Of a DNA stretch of 15,347 nt, positions 6,769 through 15,347 are shown one piece after another (the stretch's first letter is position 1; every line of letters starts with the position of its first letter). Made by a program: the position numbers and the translations under genes. Location: assembly GCA_919902095.1 (NCBI GenBank), contig CAKKQL010000162.1, forward strand, positions 1 to 15,347. Reading direction: 5' to 3'. The notes below the pieces were generated by a model that was not told where the DNA came from, ran no database searches, and saw only the letters and a list, made by a program, of their open reading frames with translations. This stretch comes from Acidiferrobacterales bacterium (GTDB taxonomy: Bacteria; Pseudomonadota; Gammaproteobacteria; Acidiferrobacterales; Sulfurifustaceae).

Positions 6769-7428
6769 ATGCTCCGCATCGGTCGCTCCCGTCATCCTGA
6801 CTCTCGCGACACTCGCACGTCCCTGTGCATCGGGCTCACGGGCGGCATCGGCAGCGGCAAATCCACCGTGGCGGCGCTTTTTACCCGCCACGGCGTTCCC
6901 GTCATCGATACCGACGCAATCGCGCACGCGCTGGCGGCGCCGGACCAGCCGGCGCACGGCGACATCGTGGCCGCCTTCGGCCGCGAGGCGCTGGACAGCA
7001 GCGGCAGGATCGACCGGGCATGGTTACGTCAGCGGATTTTCAGCAATCCCGCCGAACGCACACGCCTCGAGGCCATCCTGCACCCGCGTATCCGCGCGGC
7101 GGTCACACGGCAGGTTGAGGCGCTGCACGCACCCTATTGCATCATTGTCGTGCCGCTATTGATCGAAACCGGATTCACCGACCTGGTCGACCGCGTCCTG
7201 GTTATCGACGCCGATGACGCCGCGCGCGTGCAGCGCACGACAGCGCGCAGCGGCCTGAACGAGCCCGAAATCCGGAGCATCATGGCCAGCCAGGCCGGCC
7301 GTGGGGAACGTCTGCAGAAGGCCGATGACGTGATTACCAACAATTCGGACCTCGCGCATCTCGAGCGCGAAGTCGCGCGCCTGCACACCACTTATCTTTC
7401 CCTGGCCGCAACCGCGGGCCGGACCTAA
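6769..7428 (+). CDS. coaE: Dephospho-CoA kinase CoaE
   Basis: A 219-residue P-loop kinase that catalyses the last step of coenzyme A synthesis, ATP-dependent phosphorylation of the 3' hydroxyl of dephospho-CoA. The P-loop GLTGGIGSGKST spans 22-33, followed by the family motif VIDTDAIAH (DTD at 47-49), the HPRIR motif and VPLLIETG. About 17 basic and polar residues (MLRIGRSRHPDSRDTRT) precede the usual N-terminus. No ATG lies between this start and the P-loop, so I keep it; a non-ATG start closer in remains possible. It follows pilD by six bases, a common arrangement in gammaproteobacteria. Its TAA stop (7426-7428) overlaps the stop of the convergent mutT/thiE gene. Confidence 0.95.
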   Translation: MLRIGRSRHPDSRDTRTSLCIGLTGGIGSGKSTVAALFTRHGVPVIDTDAIAHALAAPDQPAHGDIVAAFGREALDSSGRIDRAWLRQRIFSNPAERTRLEAILHPRIRAAVTRQVEALHAPYCIIVVPLLIETGFTDLVDRVLVIDADDAARVQRTTARSGLNEPEIRSIMASQAGRGERLQKADDVITNNSDLAHLEREVARLHTTYLSLAATAGRT

Positions 7429-8417
7429 TCCACGCAGGCCACCACTGCGCCTTCGATGTCGGCGGCCTGCCAGATGCCGCTGATCATGGCGATGCCGTGC
7501 GCGCCGACACGGCATGCGACCGGCAGGTCTTCCGGCCGCATGCCGCCGAGTGCATAGACCGGCAACATTGTCTGGGCGCACAGCATGCGGAAGTTGTCCC
7601 ATCCAAGCGGAATGCCATCGGGATGACTTGCGGTTCTAGCGACCGGCCCAAGCACGGCGAAATCGGCATTGATACGCGTCGCCTGCGCCAGTTCCCCGGC
7701 GTTGTGGCACGAGGCGCCGACGAAGAATCCATTCCCCAGCGGACGCGCGCGCAACGCCATCAACCGCCGGCTGTTGAGATGCACGCCGTCGGCGCCGCAG
7801 TCCTCGACCCACGCCGGGTCGGCGTTGAGCAACAGTTTCGCGCCATGCCAATGGCACAACGGAGCGGTCTCGCGGGCAAGCTTGCGATACGCCGCCTCGG
7901 GCATGCCGGGCTCGCGCAACTGGACGAGGCGGGCGCCGGACTTGAGCGCACGCTCGACCAAACTCAAAAAACGCGGCTGGCCAAGGCGGGCGGCGTCCGA
8001 AATCAGGTACAGCGACGGCAGCCACAACCGCCGCAGGATCGGCAGATCGGCCTCGGGGAAATCGAGCGCCGGCAACTCACGCACGCTCGCCCAGCGCGCC
8101 TCCTGGCCTTCACGCCCGTGCGGCGTGCCGTCCCAAGCGGTGATACGCCAGACATCGAGCAGCACGTCGCGGTCGGGATAGGCGTGACGCAGCTGCATCC
8201 AAGGGCACGCGTCGCGTACCTCGATGCCAAGCTCCTCGTGCAGCTCGCGTTTGAGCGCCGCCAGCACCGCTTCGCCGGCCTCGCACTTGCCGCCCGGGAA
8301 TTCCCACTTGCCGCCCTGGTGGCGGTCGGGGTGCCGGCGGGTGACGAAAACCTGGCCGCGGTCGAGGAGCAGGCCGACCGCGACGTGAATTGCGGAATTA
8401 ACTGCGGTACTCGGCAT
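7425..8417 (-). CDS. Nudix hydrolase fused to a ThiE/TenI-like domain (MutT-like)
   Basis: A 330-residue two-domain protein. The N-terminal domain (about 8-130) is a MutT-type Nudix hydrolase with an intact box at 43-65 (G-x5-E-x7-REL-x-EELGI), preceded by GGKWEFPGG. MutT enzymes hydrolyse oxidised nucleoside triphosphates such as 8-oxo-dGTP. The C-terminal domain (about 135-325) has the thiamin-phosphate-synthase fold signature: YLISD, VQLRE, GADGVHL, GASCH, VLGP, ALGGM and GIAMIS. Several ThiE catalytic positions are changed: RDK becomes REP (170), the GQ-x-D metal motif after HL is NSRR, and the TxTK lysine is replaced in TASHP. A thiamin synthase activity is therefore doubtful. The ATG at 8417 overlaps the end of argJ by 20 bases without a ribosome site, implying coupled translation. 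This fusion, adjacent to argJ, is known in many gammaproteobacteria. Confidence 0.9.
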   Translation of the reverse strand: MPSTAVNSAIHVAVGLLLDRGQVFVTRRHPDRHQGGKWEFPGGKCEAGEAVLAALKRELHEELGIEVRDACPWMQLRHAYPDRDVLLDVWRITAWDGTPHGREGQEARWASVRELPALDFPEADLPILRRLWLPSLYLISDAARLGQPRFLSLVERALKSGARLVQLREPGMPEAAYRKLARETAPLCHWHGAKLLLNADPAWVEDCGADGVHLNSRRLMALRARPLGNGFFVGASCHNAGELAQATRINADFAVLGPVARTASHPDGIPLGWDNFRMLCAQTMLPVYALGGMRPEDLPVACRVGAHGIAMISGIWQAADIEGAVVACVD

Positions 8418-9618
8418 TGATGCGCACGTAATCGTGCGACAGGTCCGAGGTCCAGACCGTGGCGCTGGACGATCCGCTGCCAAGATCGACACGCACGCGG
8501 ATCTCGGGCTGGCGCATGACGGCCAGCCCGCGCGCCTCGGTGTAGTCCGCCGCGCGCGCGCCGTGGCGTGCGATGCAGACGTCGCCCAGATAGAGACTGA
8601 CGCGGCCGACATCGAGCTGCGCGATGGGCGCGCGCCCGACCGCCGCGAGGATGCGGCCCCAGTTCGGGTCACTGGCGAAGAACGCGGTCTTCACCAGCGG
8701 CGAGTGGGCGATGGTGTAGGCGACCGCCAGGCAGTCCGATTCCGAGGCCCCGCCGCTGACTTCCACCGTCATGAACTTGGTCGCGCCCTCGGCGTCGCGC
8801 ACGATGGCCTGCGCCAGCTCGGTACATACCTCCGCGACGGCGCGCGCGAGTGCGGCATAGGCATCGCCGCCGGCATCGCGCACGAGGGCATTGCCCGCCT
8901 GGCCCGTGGCCAGCAGCAGACAGGCGTCGTTGGTGGAGGTATCGCCATCCACGGTAATACGGTTGAAGGACCGGTTCACGGCCGCGTTCAGGCACGCCTG
9001 CAGGGCGTCGGGCGCAACCGCCGCGTCCGTGGCGATGAAGGCCAGCATGGTCGCCATGTCCGGCCGGATCATGCCGGCGCCCTTGGCGATGCCGGTCACC
9101 GTCACCGTGCGGCCGCCGACAGCAACACGGCGCGACGCGCCCTTGGGCACGGTGTCCGTGGTCATGATGCCGTGTGCCGCCTCGCCCCAGCCGGATTCAT
9201 CCAGGTTCGAGAGGCAGGACGGCAAGCCGGCAACCAGCCGCTCGACCGGCAGCCGCTCGCCGATCACGCCGGTGGAGAACGGCAGGATTGCGTGCGGCGC
9301 GCATTGCAGTTGCTGCGCCAACGCGCTGCAACAGGCGCGCGCGTCGGCCACGCCCGGCGCGCCGGTACCGGCATTGGCGAAACCGGTATTGATCAGCAGC
9401 GCCCGCGGCGCCGATTGCGCCAGGTGTGCGCGCGCGACCGTCACCGGCGCGGCACAGAAGCGGTTTTGGGTGAACACCGCCGCGGCCTGGGTGCCGGGGG
9501 CGCATTCGATCACGACCAGATCGCGCCGGTCCGGCTTGCGGATGCCGGCCTGCGCCGTGCCCAGGCGGATGCCGGGAACGGGGTGAAGGAATGGCAGACC
9601 TGAGAGACCTACGGGCAT
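8398..9618 (-). CDS. argJ: Bifunctional ornithine acetyltransferase / N-acetylglutamate synthase ArgJ
   Basis: A 406-residue arginine-biosynthesis enzyme that recycles acetyl from N-acetylornithine to glutamate, and in bifunctional forms also makes acetylglutamate from acetyl-CoA. The start of the conserved region, [18 protein letters not shown], is typical. The autoproteolysis motif is PDMATMLAF with the nucleophile Thr190, which becomes the first residue of the beta chain. Further conserved elements are [19 protein letters not shown] and [11 protein letters not shown] start at ATG 9618; a TTG eight codons upstream (9642) is an alternative but falls in a low-complexity purine/pyrimidine tract and has no ribosome site. 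The gene lies 81 bases after secA and overlaps mutT/thiE. Whether it is mono- or bifunctional cannot be told by eye. Confidence 0.95.
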   Translation of the reverse strand: MPVGLSGLPFLHPVPGIRLGTAQAGIRKPDRRDLVVIECAPGTQAAAVFTQNRFCAAPVTVARAHLAQSAPRALLINTGFANAGTGAPGVADARACCSALAQQLQCAPHAILPFSTGVIGERLPVERLVAGLPSCLSNLDESGWGEAAHGIMTTDTVPKGASRRVAVGGRTVTVTGIAKGAGMIRPDMATMLAFIATDAAVAPDALQACLNAAVNRSFNRITVDGDTSTNDACLLLATGQAGNALVRDAGGDAYAALARAVAEVCTELAQAIVRDAEGATKFMTVEVSGGASESDCLAVAYTIAHSPLVKTAFFASDPNWGRILAAVGRAPIAQLDVGRVSLYLGDVCIARHGARAADYTEARGLAVMRQPEIRVRVDLGSGSSSATVWTSDLSHDYVRINAEYRS

Positions 9619-9646
9619 ACCAAGATCAGAGAAAAGATCCAAGAGT

Positions 9647-9676
9647 AAAGAGAAAAGGGTCTTCGCTTTTCTCTTT
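9647..9676 (-). terminator. Hairpin in a purine/pyrimidine tract between secA and argJ
   Basis: Perfect 11-bp arms AAAGAGAAAAG and CTTTTCTCTTT flank an eight-base loop. On the minus strand the 3' arm is pyrimidine-rich and continues into ACTCTT, while a long A/G run precedes the hairpin. It may be a weak terminator or attenuator separating secA from argJ, though it lacks the usual GC-rich stem. On the plus strand it is followed by a T-rich run, but no plus-strand gene ends here. Confidence 0.4.
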
Positions 9677-9699
9677 CTTCTTTTTTCTTTGCTCTGCCG

Positions 9700-12399
<2,700 letters not shown>

Positions 12400-12486
12400 G
12401 AATACGTCTTGCCCGGCGACAGCCGGGAATTCAGGGAGGGCAGATTATGGAGGAAAAACCGCGGAACTTGAAGCTTGGGCGCAGGT
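12400..12486 (-). promoter_or_regulatory. secA leader with GC hairpin at 12412-12427
   Basis: In the transcript, CCCGGC-TGTC-GCCGGG forms a perfect 6-bp stem ending 12 bases before the secA ATG, where a Shine-Dalgarno sequence would be expected. Two CCTCC motifs lie upstream and no GGAGG-like site is present. A weak -10-like CATAAT also occurs upstream of the hairpin. Translational control of secA is possible but inferred only from position. Confidence 0.35.
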
Positions 12487-13422
12487 TTACGGCTTGTTGC
12501 TCGCCTGTTGCAGGTAGCGCAGCGGATTGACCGGATTACCGTCGCGCAGCAGCTCGAAGTGCAGGTGCGGGCCGGTGCTGCGGCCGGAGGTGCCGACCAG
12601 CGCAATCGCTTGTCCCTTCTGCACCCGGTCACCGACCTTCACCAGCGCCCCGCTGGTGTGCGCGTAACGCGTCACCAGCGCGCTGTCGTGCGTGATCTCC
12701 ACCATCAGACCGTAACCGGCCTTGTCGCCGCTGAAGGTCACGAGACCGTCACCCATGGCCTGAATCGACGAGCCGTAGCGGGTCGCGATGTCCATGCCTT
12801 CGTGCATGGACTGGTGGCCGGTGAACGGATCGGCGCGCCGGCCGAAGCCCGAAGATACCCAGCCGCCTTCCACCGGCCAGCCCGAGGGCGTGACCGCGGC
12901 ATTCAGCTTGCGGTCCAGCAACAGGTTTTCCAGCGCCACCAGGCGCTCCTGCTGGCGGTCGAGCTCGCCCGCCAGGCGATCGATCGATCCGGTCAGGGCC
13001 GGCGACGGCGCGGCGGCCGTGGTCTTTTCCGGGCCGCCCATCGCCGGCTCGGCGGAGAAATTGAATTCGCGCGGATCGAGACCGGCCATGCGCGTCAGGC
13101 GACTGCCGAGGGCGTTGAGCCGCAGCACCTGCGCCTGCATCTGGCCCATGCGCTGCGCGAGCGCGTTCAAGTGCGTGACCGCCTCGCGCCGCGCCTCATT
13201 GACGGCGGCGCGCTGCGCGGCGAGCTCGCGCTTCTGGGCGCTGATCATCGCGATCTCATCGGTCTGCTCGGCAACCATGCCCTGCAGCTGATGGGCCACA
13301 ACACCGACCAGCGCCGGCAGGAATACACCCAGCACCAGCACCAGCAGCAACACCTGGCGTGCGGACAGGGAGATGTTGTTGCCCTTCCCGTGACGACTGC
13401 CTGGCACCAGGATGATATTCAT
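12487..13422 (-). CDS. Membrane-anchored M23-family (LytM-type) peptidase
   Basis: A 311-residue murein-endopeptidase-type protein. A short basic N-terminus is followed by one membrane segment at about 22-42 (VLLLVLVLGVFLPALVGVV), then a predicted coiled coil rich in Gln, Arg, Ala and Glu (about 48-175), then a C-terminal M23 domain (about 190-300). The zinc ligands are present: H207 and D211 in HEGMD, and H288 in HLHFE (H286, H288), so it should be catalytically competent, unlike EnvC/NlpD-type activators. The topology places the peptidase domain in the periplasm. ATG 13422 is chosen because GGAGG lies eight bases upstream and the preceding in-frame residues overlap the lpxC end. An M23 gene between lpxC and secA is common in pseudomonads and relatives. 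The exact peptide-bond specificity is unknown. Confidence 0.92.
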   Translation of the reverse strand: MNIILVPGSRHGKGNNISLSARQVLLLVLVLGVFLPALVGVVAHQLQGMVAEQTDEIAMISAQKRELAAQRAAVNEARREAVTHLNALAQRMGQMQAQVLRLNALGSRLTRMAGLDPREFNFSAEPAMGGPEKTTAAAPSPALTGSIDRLAGELDRQQERLVALENLLLDRKLNAAVTPSGWPVEGGWVSSGFGRRADPFTGHQSMHEGMDIATRYGSSIQAMGDGLVTFSGDKAGYGLMVEITHDSALVTRYAHTSGALVKVGDRVQKGQAIALVGTSGRSTGPHLHFELLRDGNPVNPLRYLQQASNKP

Positions 13423-13444
13423 AGTTGCGACCTCCGCGACAGAC

Positions 13445-14356
13445 TTAAACGGCAGGCACGGTACGGATGAAGGCGATCGGGGGCTCTTCGTTTTCCCGAT
13501 AGGTGATGAGCTCCCAGGCATCCTGCTCGGCGACCAGCAGCCGCAGCAAGCGGTTGTTCAGTTTGTGGCCGGACTTGTGGGCGCTGAAGGCGCCGACCAG
13601 CGGATGGCCGAGCAGGTACAGGTCGCCGATGGCGTCGAGCACCTTGTGCTTCACGAACTCGTCCTCGTAGCGCAGGCCATCCTCGTTCAGGATGCGGTAA
13701 TTATCGAGCACGATGGCGTTGTCGAGCCCGCCGCCGAGGGCGAGCCCCACGTTGCGCAGCGCCTCGAGGTCGCCCATGAAGCCGAATGTACGCGCGCGGC
13801 TGACTTCTTTCACGAATGACGTCGTGGAGAAGTCCATGCTGGCGCACTGGGTGGAGTTTTTGAACGTCGGGTGGTTGAAATCGATGGTAAAGGCAACCTT
13901 GAAACCCTCGAACGGTTCGAAACAGGCCCATTTGTCGCCGTCCTCGACCCGGATCTGCTTTTTGATGCGGATGAAGCGCTTGGGCGCGAGCTGCTCGGCG
14001 ATACCGGCCGACTGGACCAGGAATACGAACGGGCCGGCGCTGCCGTCCATGATCGGCACCTCGGCGGCGGTGAGGTCAACATAGGCGTTATCGATCCCCA
14101 AGCCGGCAAACGCCGACATCAGGTGCTCCACGGTGGAGACGCGCACGCCCTGACTCATGAGCGTGGTGGACAGCCGCGTGTCGGAAACATTCTCCGGACA
14201 GGCACGGATCTCGACCGGCTCGGCGAGATCGATGCGGCGGAAGACGATACCGGTATCGACCGCGGCCGGGCGAAGCGTCAGGTAGACCTTCTCGCCCGTG
14301 TGCAGTCCGACTCCGGTGGCGCGGATGATGTTTTTGAGGGTGCGTTGCTTGACCAT
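13445..14356 (-). CDS. lpxC: UDP-3-O-acyl-N-acetylglucosamine deacetylase LpxC
   Basis: A 303-residue zinc deacetylase that catalyses the committed step of lipid A synthesis in the cytoplasm. The opening [21 protein letters not shown] is characteristic. Zinc ligands are H78 ([17 protein letters not shown]), H237 and D241 ([12 protein letters not shown]); catalytic E77 and H264 (AHKSGH) are also present, and the length matches E. coli LpxC (305). The ATG at 14356 lacks a strong Shine-Dalgarno sequence, as is seen for some lpxC genes. ftsZ lies 242 bases upstream and the M23 gene 22 bases downstream. The protein is short at its C-terminus (ends RTVPAV); degradation signals there control LpxC amount in E. 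coli, and this tail differs. Confidence 0.98.
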   Translation of the reverse strand: MVKQRTLKNIIRATGVGLHTGEKVYLTLRPAAVDTGIVFRRIDLAEPVEIRACPENVSDTRLSTTLMSQGVRVSTVEHLMSAFAGLGIDNAYVDLTAAEVPIMDGSAGPFVFLVQSAGIAEQLAPKRFIRIKKQIRVEDGDKWACFEPFEGFKVAFTIDFNHPTFKNSTQCASMDFSTTSFVKEVSRARTFGFMGDLEALRNVGLALGGGLDNAIVLDNYRILNEDGLRYEDEFVKHKVLDAIGDLYLLGHPLVGAFSAHKSGHKLNNRLLRLLVAEQDAWELITYRENEEPPIAFIRTVPAV

Positions 14357-14598
14357 TTATTGTTGGCTGTCTGTCTTTTCTGCCGTTCTCGCCGCCCGCA
14401 AGCTCCTCCGCCCGGGCAACACCGCTATCGGAACCGGGAATCCCGCGCGCCAAGCCGGCCGCCGGCGGGGGAAAACCGTCCACGAATAAGGCGTATATAT
14501 GCCCGTATTTAAGGGTAAAACCTCCACGCTGTCCAGCCGTTTTGGCTGCAGCCCCGCGATTTCCGGCCGAACCCCCGATAAGCGGGGTGGAACCGCGC
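14357..14598 (-). promoter_or_regulatory. ftsZ-lpxC intergenic region with AT-rich island (possible lpxC promoter)
   Basis: No gene is seen here. A marked AT-rich island at about 14485-14520, in otherwise GC-rich sequence, carries TATATA (minus strand) with TTTACC upstream at a short 14-base spacing, so it is only a weak promoter candidate. Small GC hairpins occur at 14573-14587 (CCCCG/CGGGG) and 14535-14549 (CAGCC/GGCTG). Neither is followed by a uridine run, so no firm ftsZ terminator can be called. Confidence 0.3.
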
Positions 14599-15347
14599 CT
14601 AATCGGCCTGTTTCCGCAGAAACGCGGGGATGTCGAGGTACTCGATGGCCGCCTGCCCGCCGGCCGCCGCGCCCGGGCGGTCGGAGCGCCGGTTGCGGAT
14701 CACCGTCGGGGTGTCCAGCATCTCGTAATCCGTGGTGCCGGTCCCGGTCTTCACTACCTTATAAGTCTGCTTGCGCTTGTCCTGACCGAGGCCGGTGGCC
14801 ACCACCGTCACCCGCATCTCCTCGCCCATCTCCGGGTCGATCACCGTGCCGATCACCACCGTCGCGTCGTCGGCGGCGTATTCCTTCACGGCGTTGCCCA
14901 CCTCTTCGAACTCGCCGATGGACATGCTCAGGCCGGCAGTGATGTTGACCAGAATGCCGCGCGCGCCCGAGATGTTGATGTCCTCCAAGAGCGGGCTCGA
15001 CACCGCCGCGACCGCCGCCTCGCGCGCGCGGTGCTCGCCGGTGGCCATGGCCGCGCCCATCATCGCCATGCCCATCTCCGACATCACTGTGCGCACGTCG
15101 GCGAAGTCGACGTTGATGAGCCCCGGACGGGTGATGAGTTCGGCGATGCCCTGCACCGCGTTCTGCAGCACCTCGTTGGCCTTGCCGAAGGCATCCAGCA
15201 GCGACGCATCCTTGCCGAGCACCGCCACCAGCTTCTCGTTCGGGATGGTGATGATGGAATCGACGTACTGCGTGAGCTCGGCGATGCCCTGCTCGGCGAT
15301 GCCCATGCGCTTCTTGCCCTCGAACGGGAACGGCTTGGTCACCACCG
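14599..15347 (-). CDS. ftsZ: Cell division protein FtsZ, C-terminal part (cut by window edge)
   Basis: The last 249 or so codons of FtsZ, the tubulin-like GTPase that forms the division ring; the N-terminal GTP-binding part lies beyond the right edge. The first full codons read VVTKPFPFEGKKRM. The T7 synergy loop INVDFADVRTVM, which completes the GTPase site of the neighbouring subunit, is present, followed by GARGILVNITAG. A linker rich in Arg, Gly and Ala leads to the conserved C-terminal peptide YLDIPAFLRKQAD, which in other bacteria binds FtsA and ZipA. It stands immediately upstream of lpxC as in most gammaproteobacteria. Confidence 0.98.
   Translation of the reverse strand, partial: VVTKPFPFEGKKRMGIAEQGIAELTQYVDSIITIPNEKLVAVLGKDASLLDAFGKANEVLQNAVQGIAELITRPGLINVDFADVRTVMSEMGMAMMGAAMATGEHRAREAAVAAVSSPLLEDINISGARGILVNITAGLSMSIGEFEEVGNAVKEYAADDATVVIGTVIDPEMGEEMRVTVVATGLGQDKRKQTYKVVKTGTGTTDYEMLDTPTVIRNRRSDRPGAAAGGQAAIEYLDIPAFLRKQAD

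Noticed and set aside
8418..8672. Longer Nudix/ThiE frame starting at 8672 inside argJ
   Set aside because: The extra residues are an out-of-frame reading of argJ; the Nudix domain begins immediately after ATG 8417.
9619..9642. TTG at 9642 as the argJ start
   Set aside because: It has no ribosome site, lies in a low-complexity tract, and ATG 9618 already supplies the full conserved ArgJ N-terminus.
13423..13521. Longer M23 peptidase reading frame starting at 13521
   Set aside because: It would overlap the end of lpxC, its extra residues do not look like a signal or membrane segment, and ATG 13422 has a good GGAGG site.

Overview
The window looks like chromosomal DNA of a GC-rich gammaproteobacterium. 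The block ftsZ - lpxC - M23 peptidase - secA - argJ - mutT/thiE, running convergently into pilB - pilC - pilD - coaE, is a well-known arrangement around the end of the division/cell-wall cluster in this class, and every protein is gammaproteobacterial in character (E. coli-like residue numbering in SecA and LpxC, Pseudomonas-like numbering in PilD). The genus cannot be fixed from sequence alone. The accessory operon at the left suggests an environmental, possibly chemolithotrophic, lineage; that is inference.

Region 1 (1-2439, minus strand) is a compact operon read from right to left: a rubredoxin-less rubrerythrin, a GlpC/heterodisulfide-reductase-like iron-sulfur protein, a 99-residue ferritin-like protein of the encapsulated-ferritin (EncFtn) family that has no cargo tag, and the start of a DUF3501 gene cut by the window edge. 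It is the most unusual part of the window.

Region 2 (2440-2814) is a 375-bp AT-rich divergent intergenic region. It holds a near-consensus sigma70 promoter for the rubrerythrin operon (TTGACA, 17 bp, TAGAAT). A perfect 25-bp palindrome with a PerR-type 7-1-7 core covers its -10 box, so I predict peroxide- or iron-responsive control of the operon. A separate 12-bp palindrome lies nearer to pilB.

Region 3 (2815-7428, plus strand) is the type IV pilus assembly set pilB, pilC, pilD followed directly by coaE. Its last codon overlaps, tail to tail, the last codon of the mutT/thiE gene on the other strand. zapD and yacG, often found at this place, are not here.

Region 4 (7425-15347, minus strand) reads from right to left: ftsZ (C-terminal part only), lpxC, a membrane-anchored M23 peptidase in the position occupied by secM in E. 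coli, secA, argJ, and a Nudix/ThiE-like fusion whose ThiE half has lost key catalytic positions. No RNA genes, insertion sequences, CRISPR arrays or phage genes were seen.

Working together, region 1 plausibly lowers peroxide (rubrerythrin), moves electrons (iron-sulfur protein) and oxidises or stores Fe(II) (EncFtn-like protein). Regions 3 and 4 are housekeeping and envelope functions: pilus assembly, CoA synthesis, division, lipid A, murein, protein export, arginine synthesis and nucleotide-pool cleaning.
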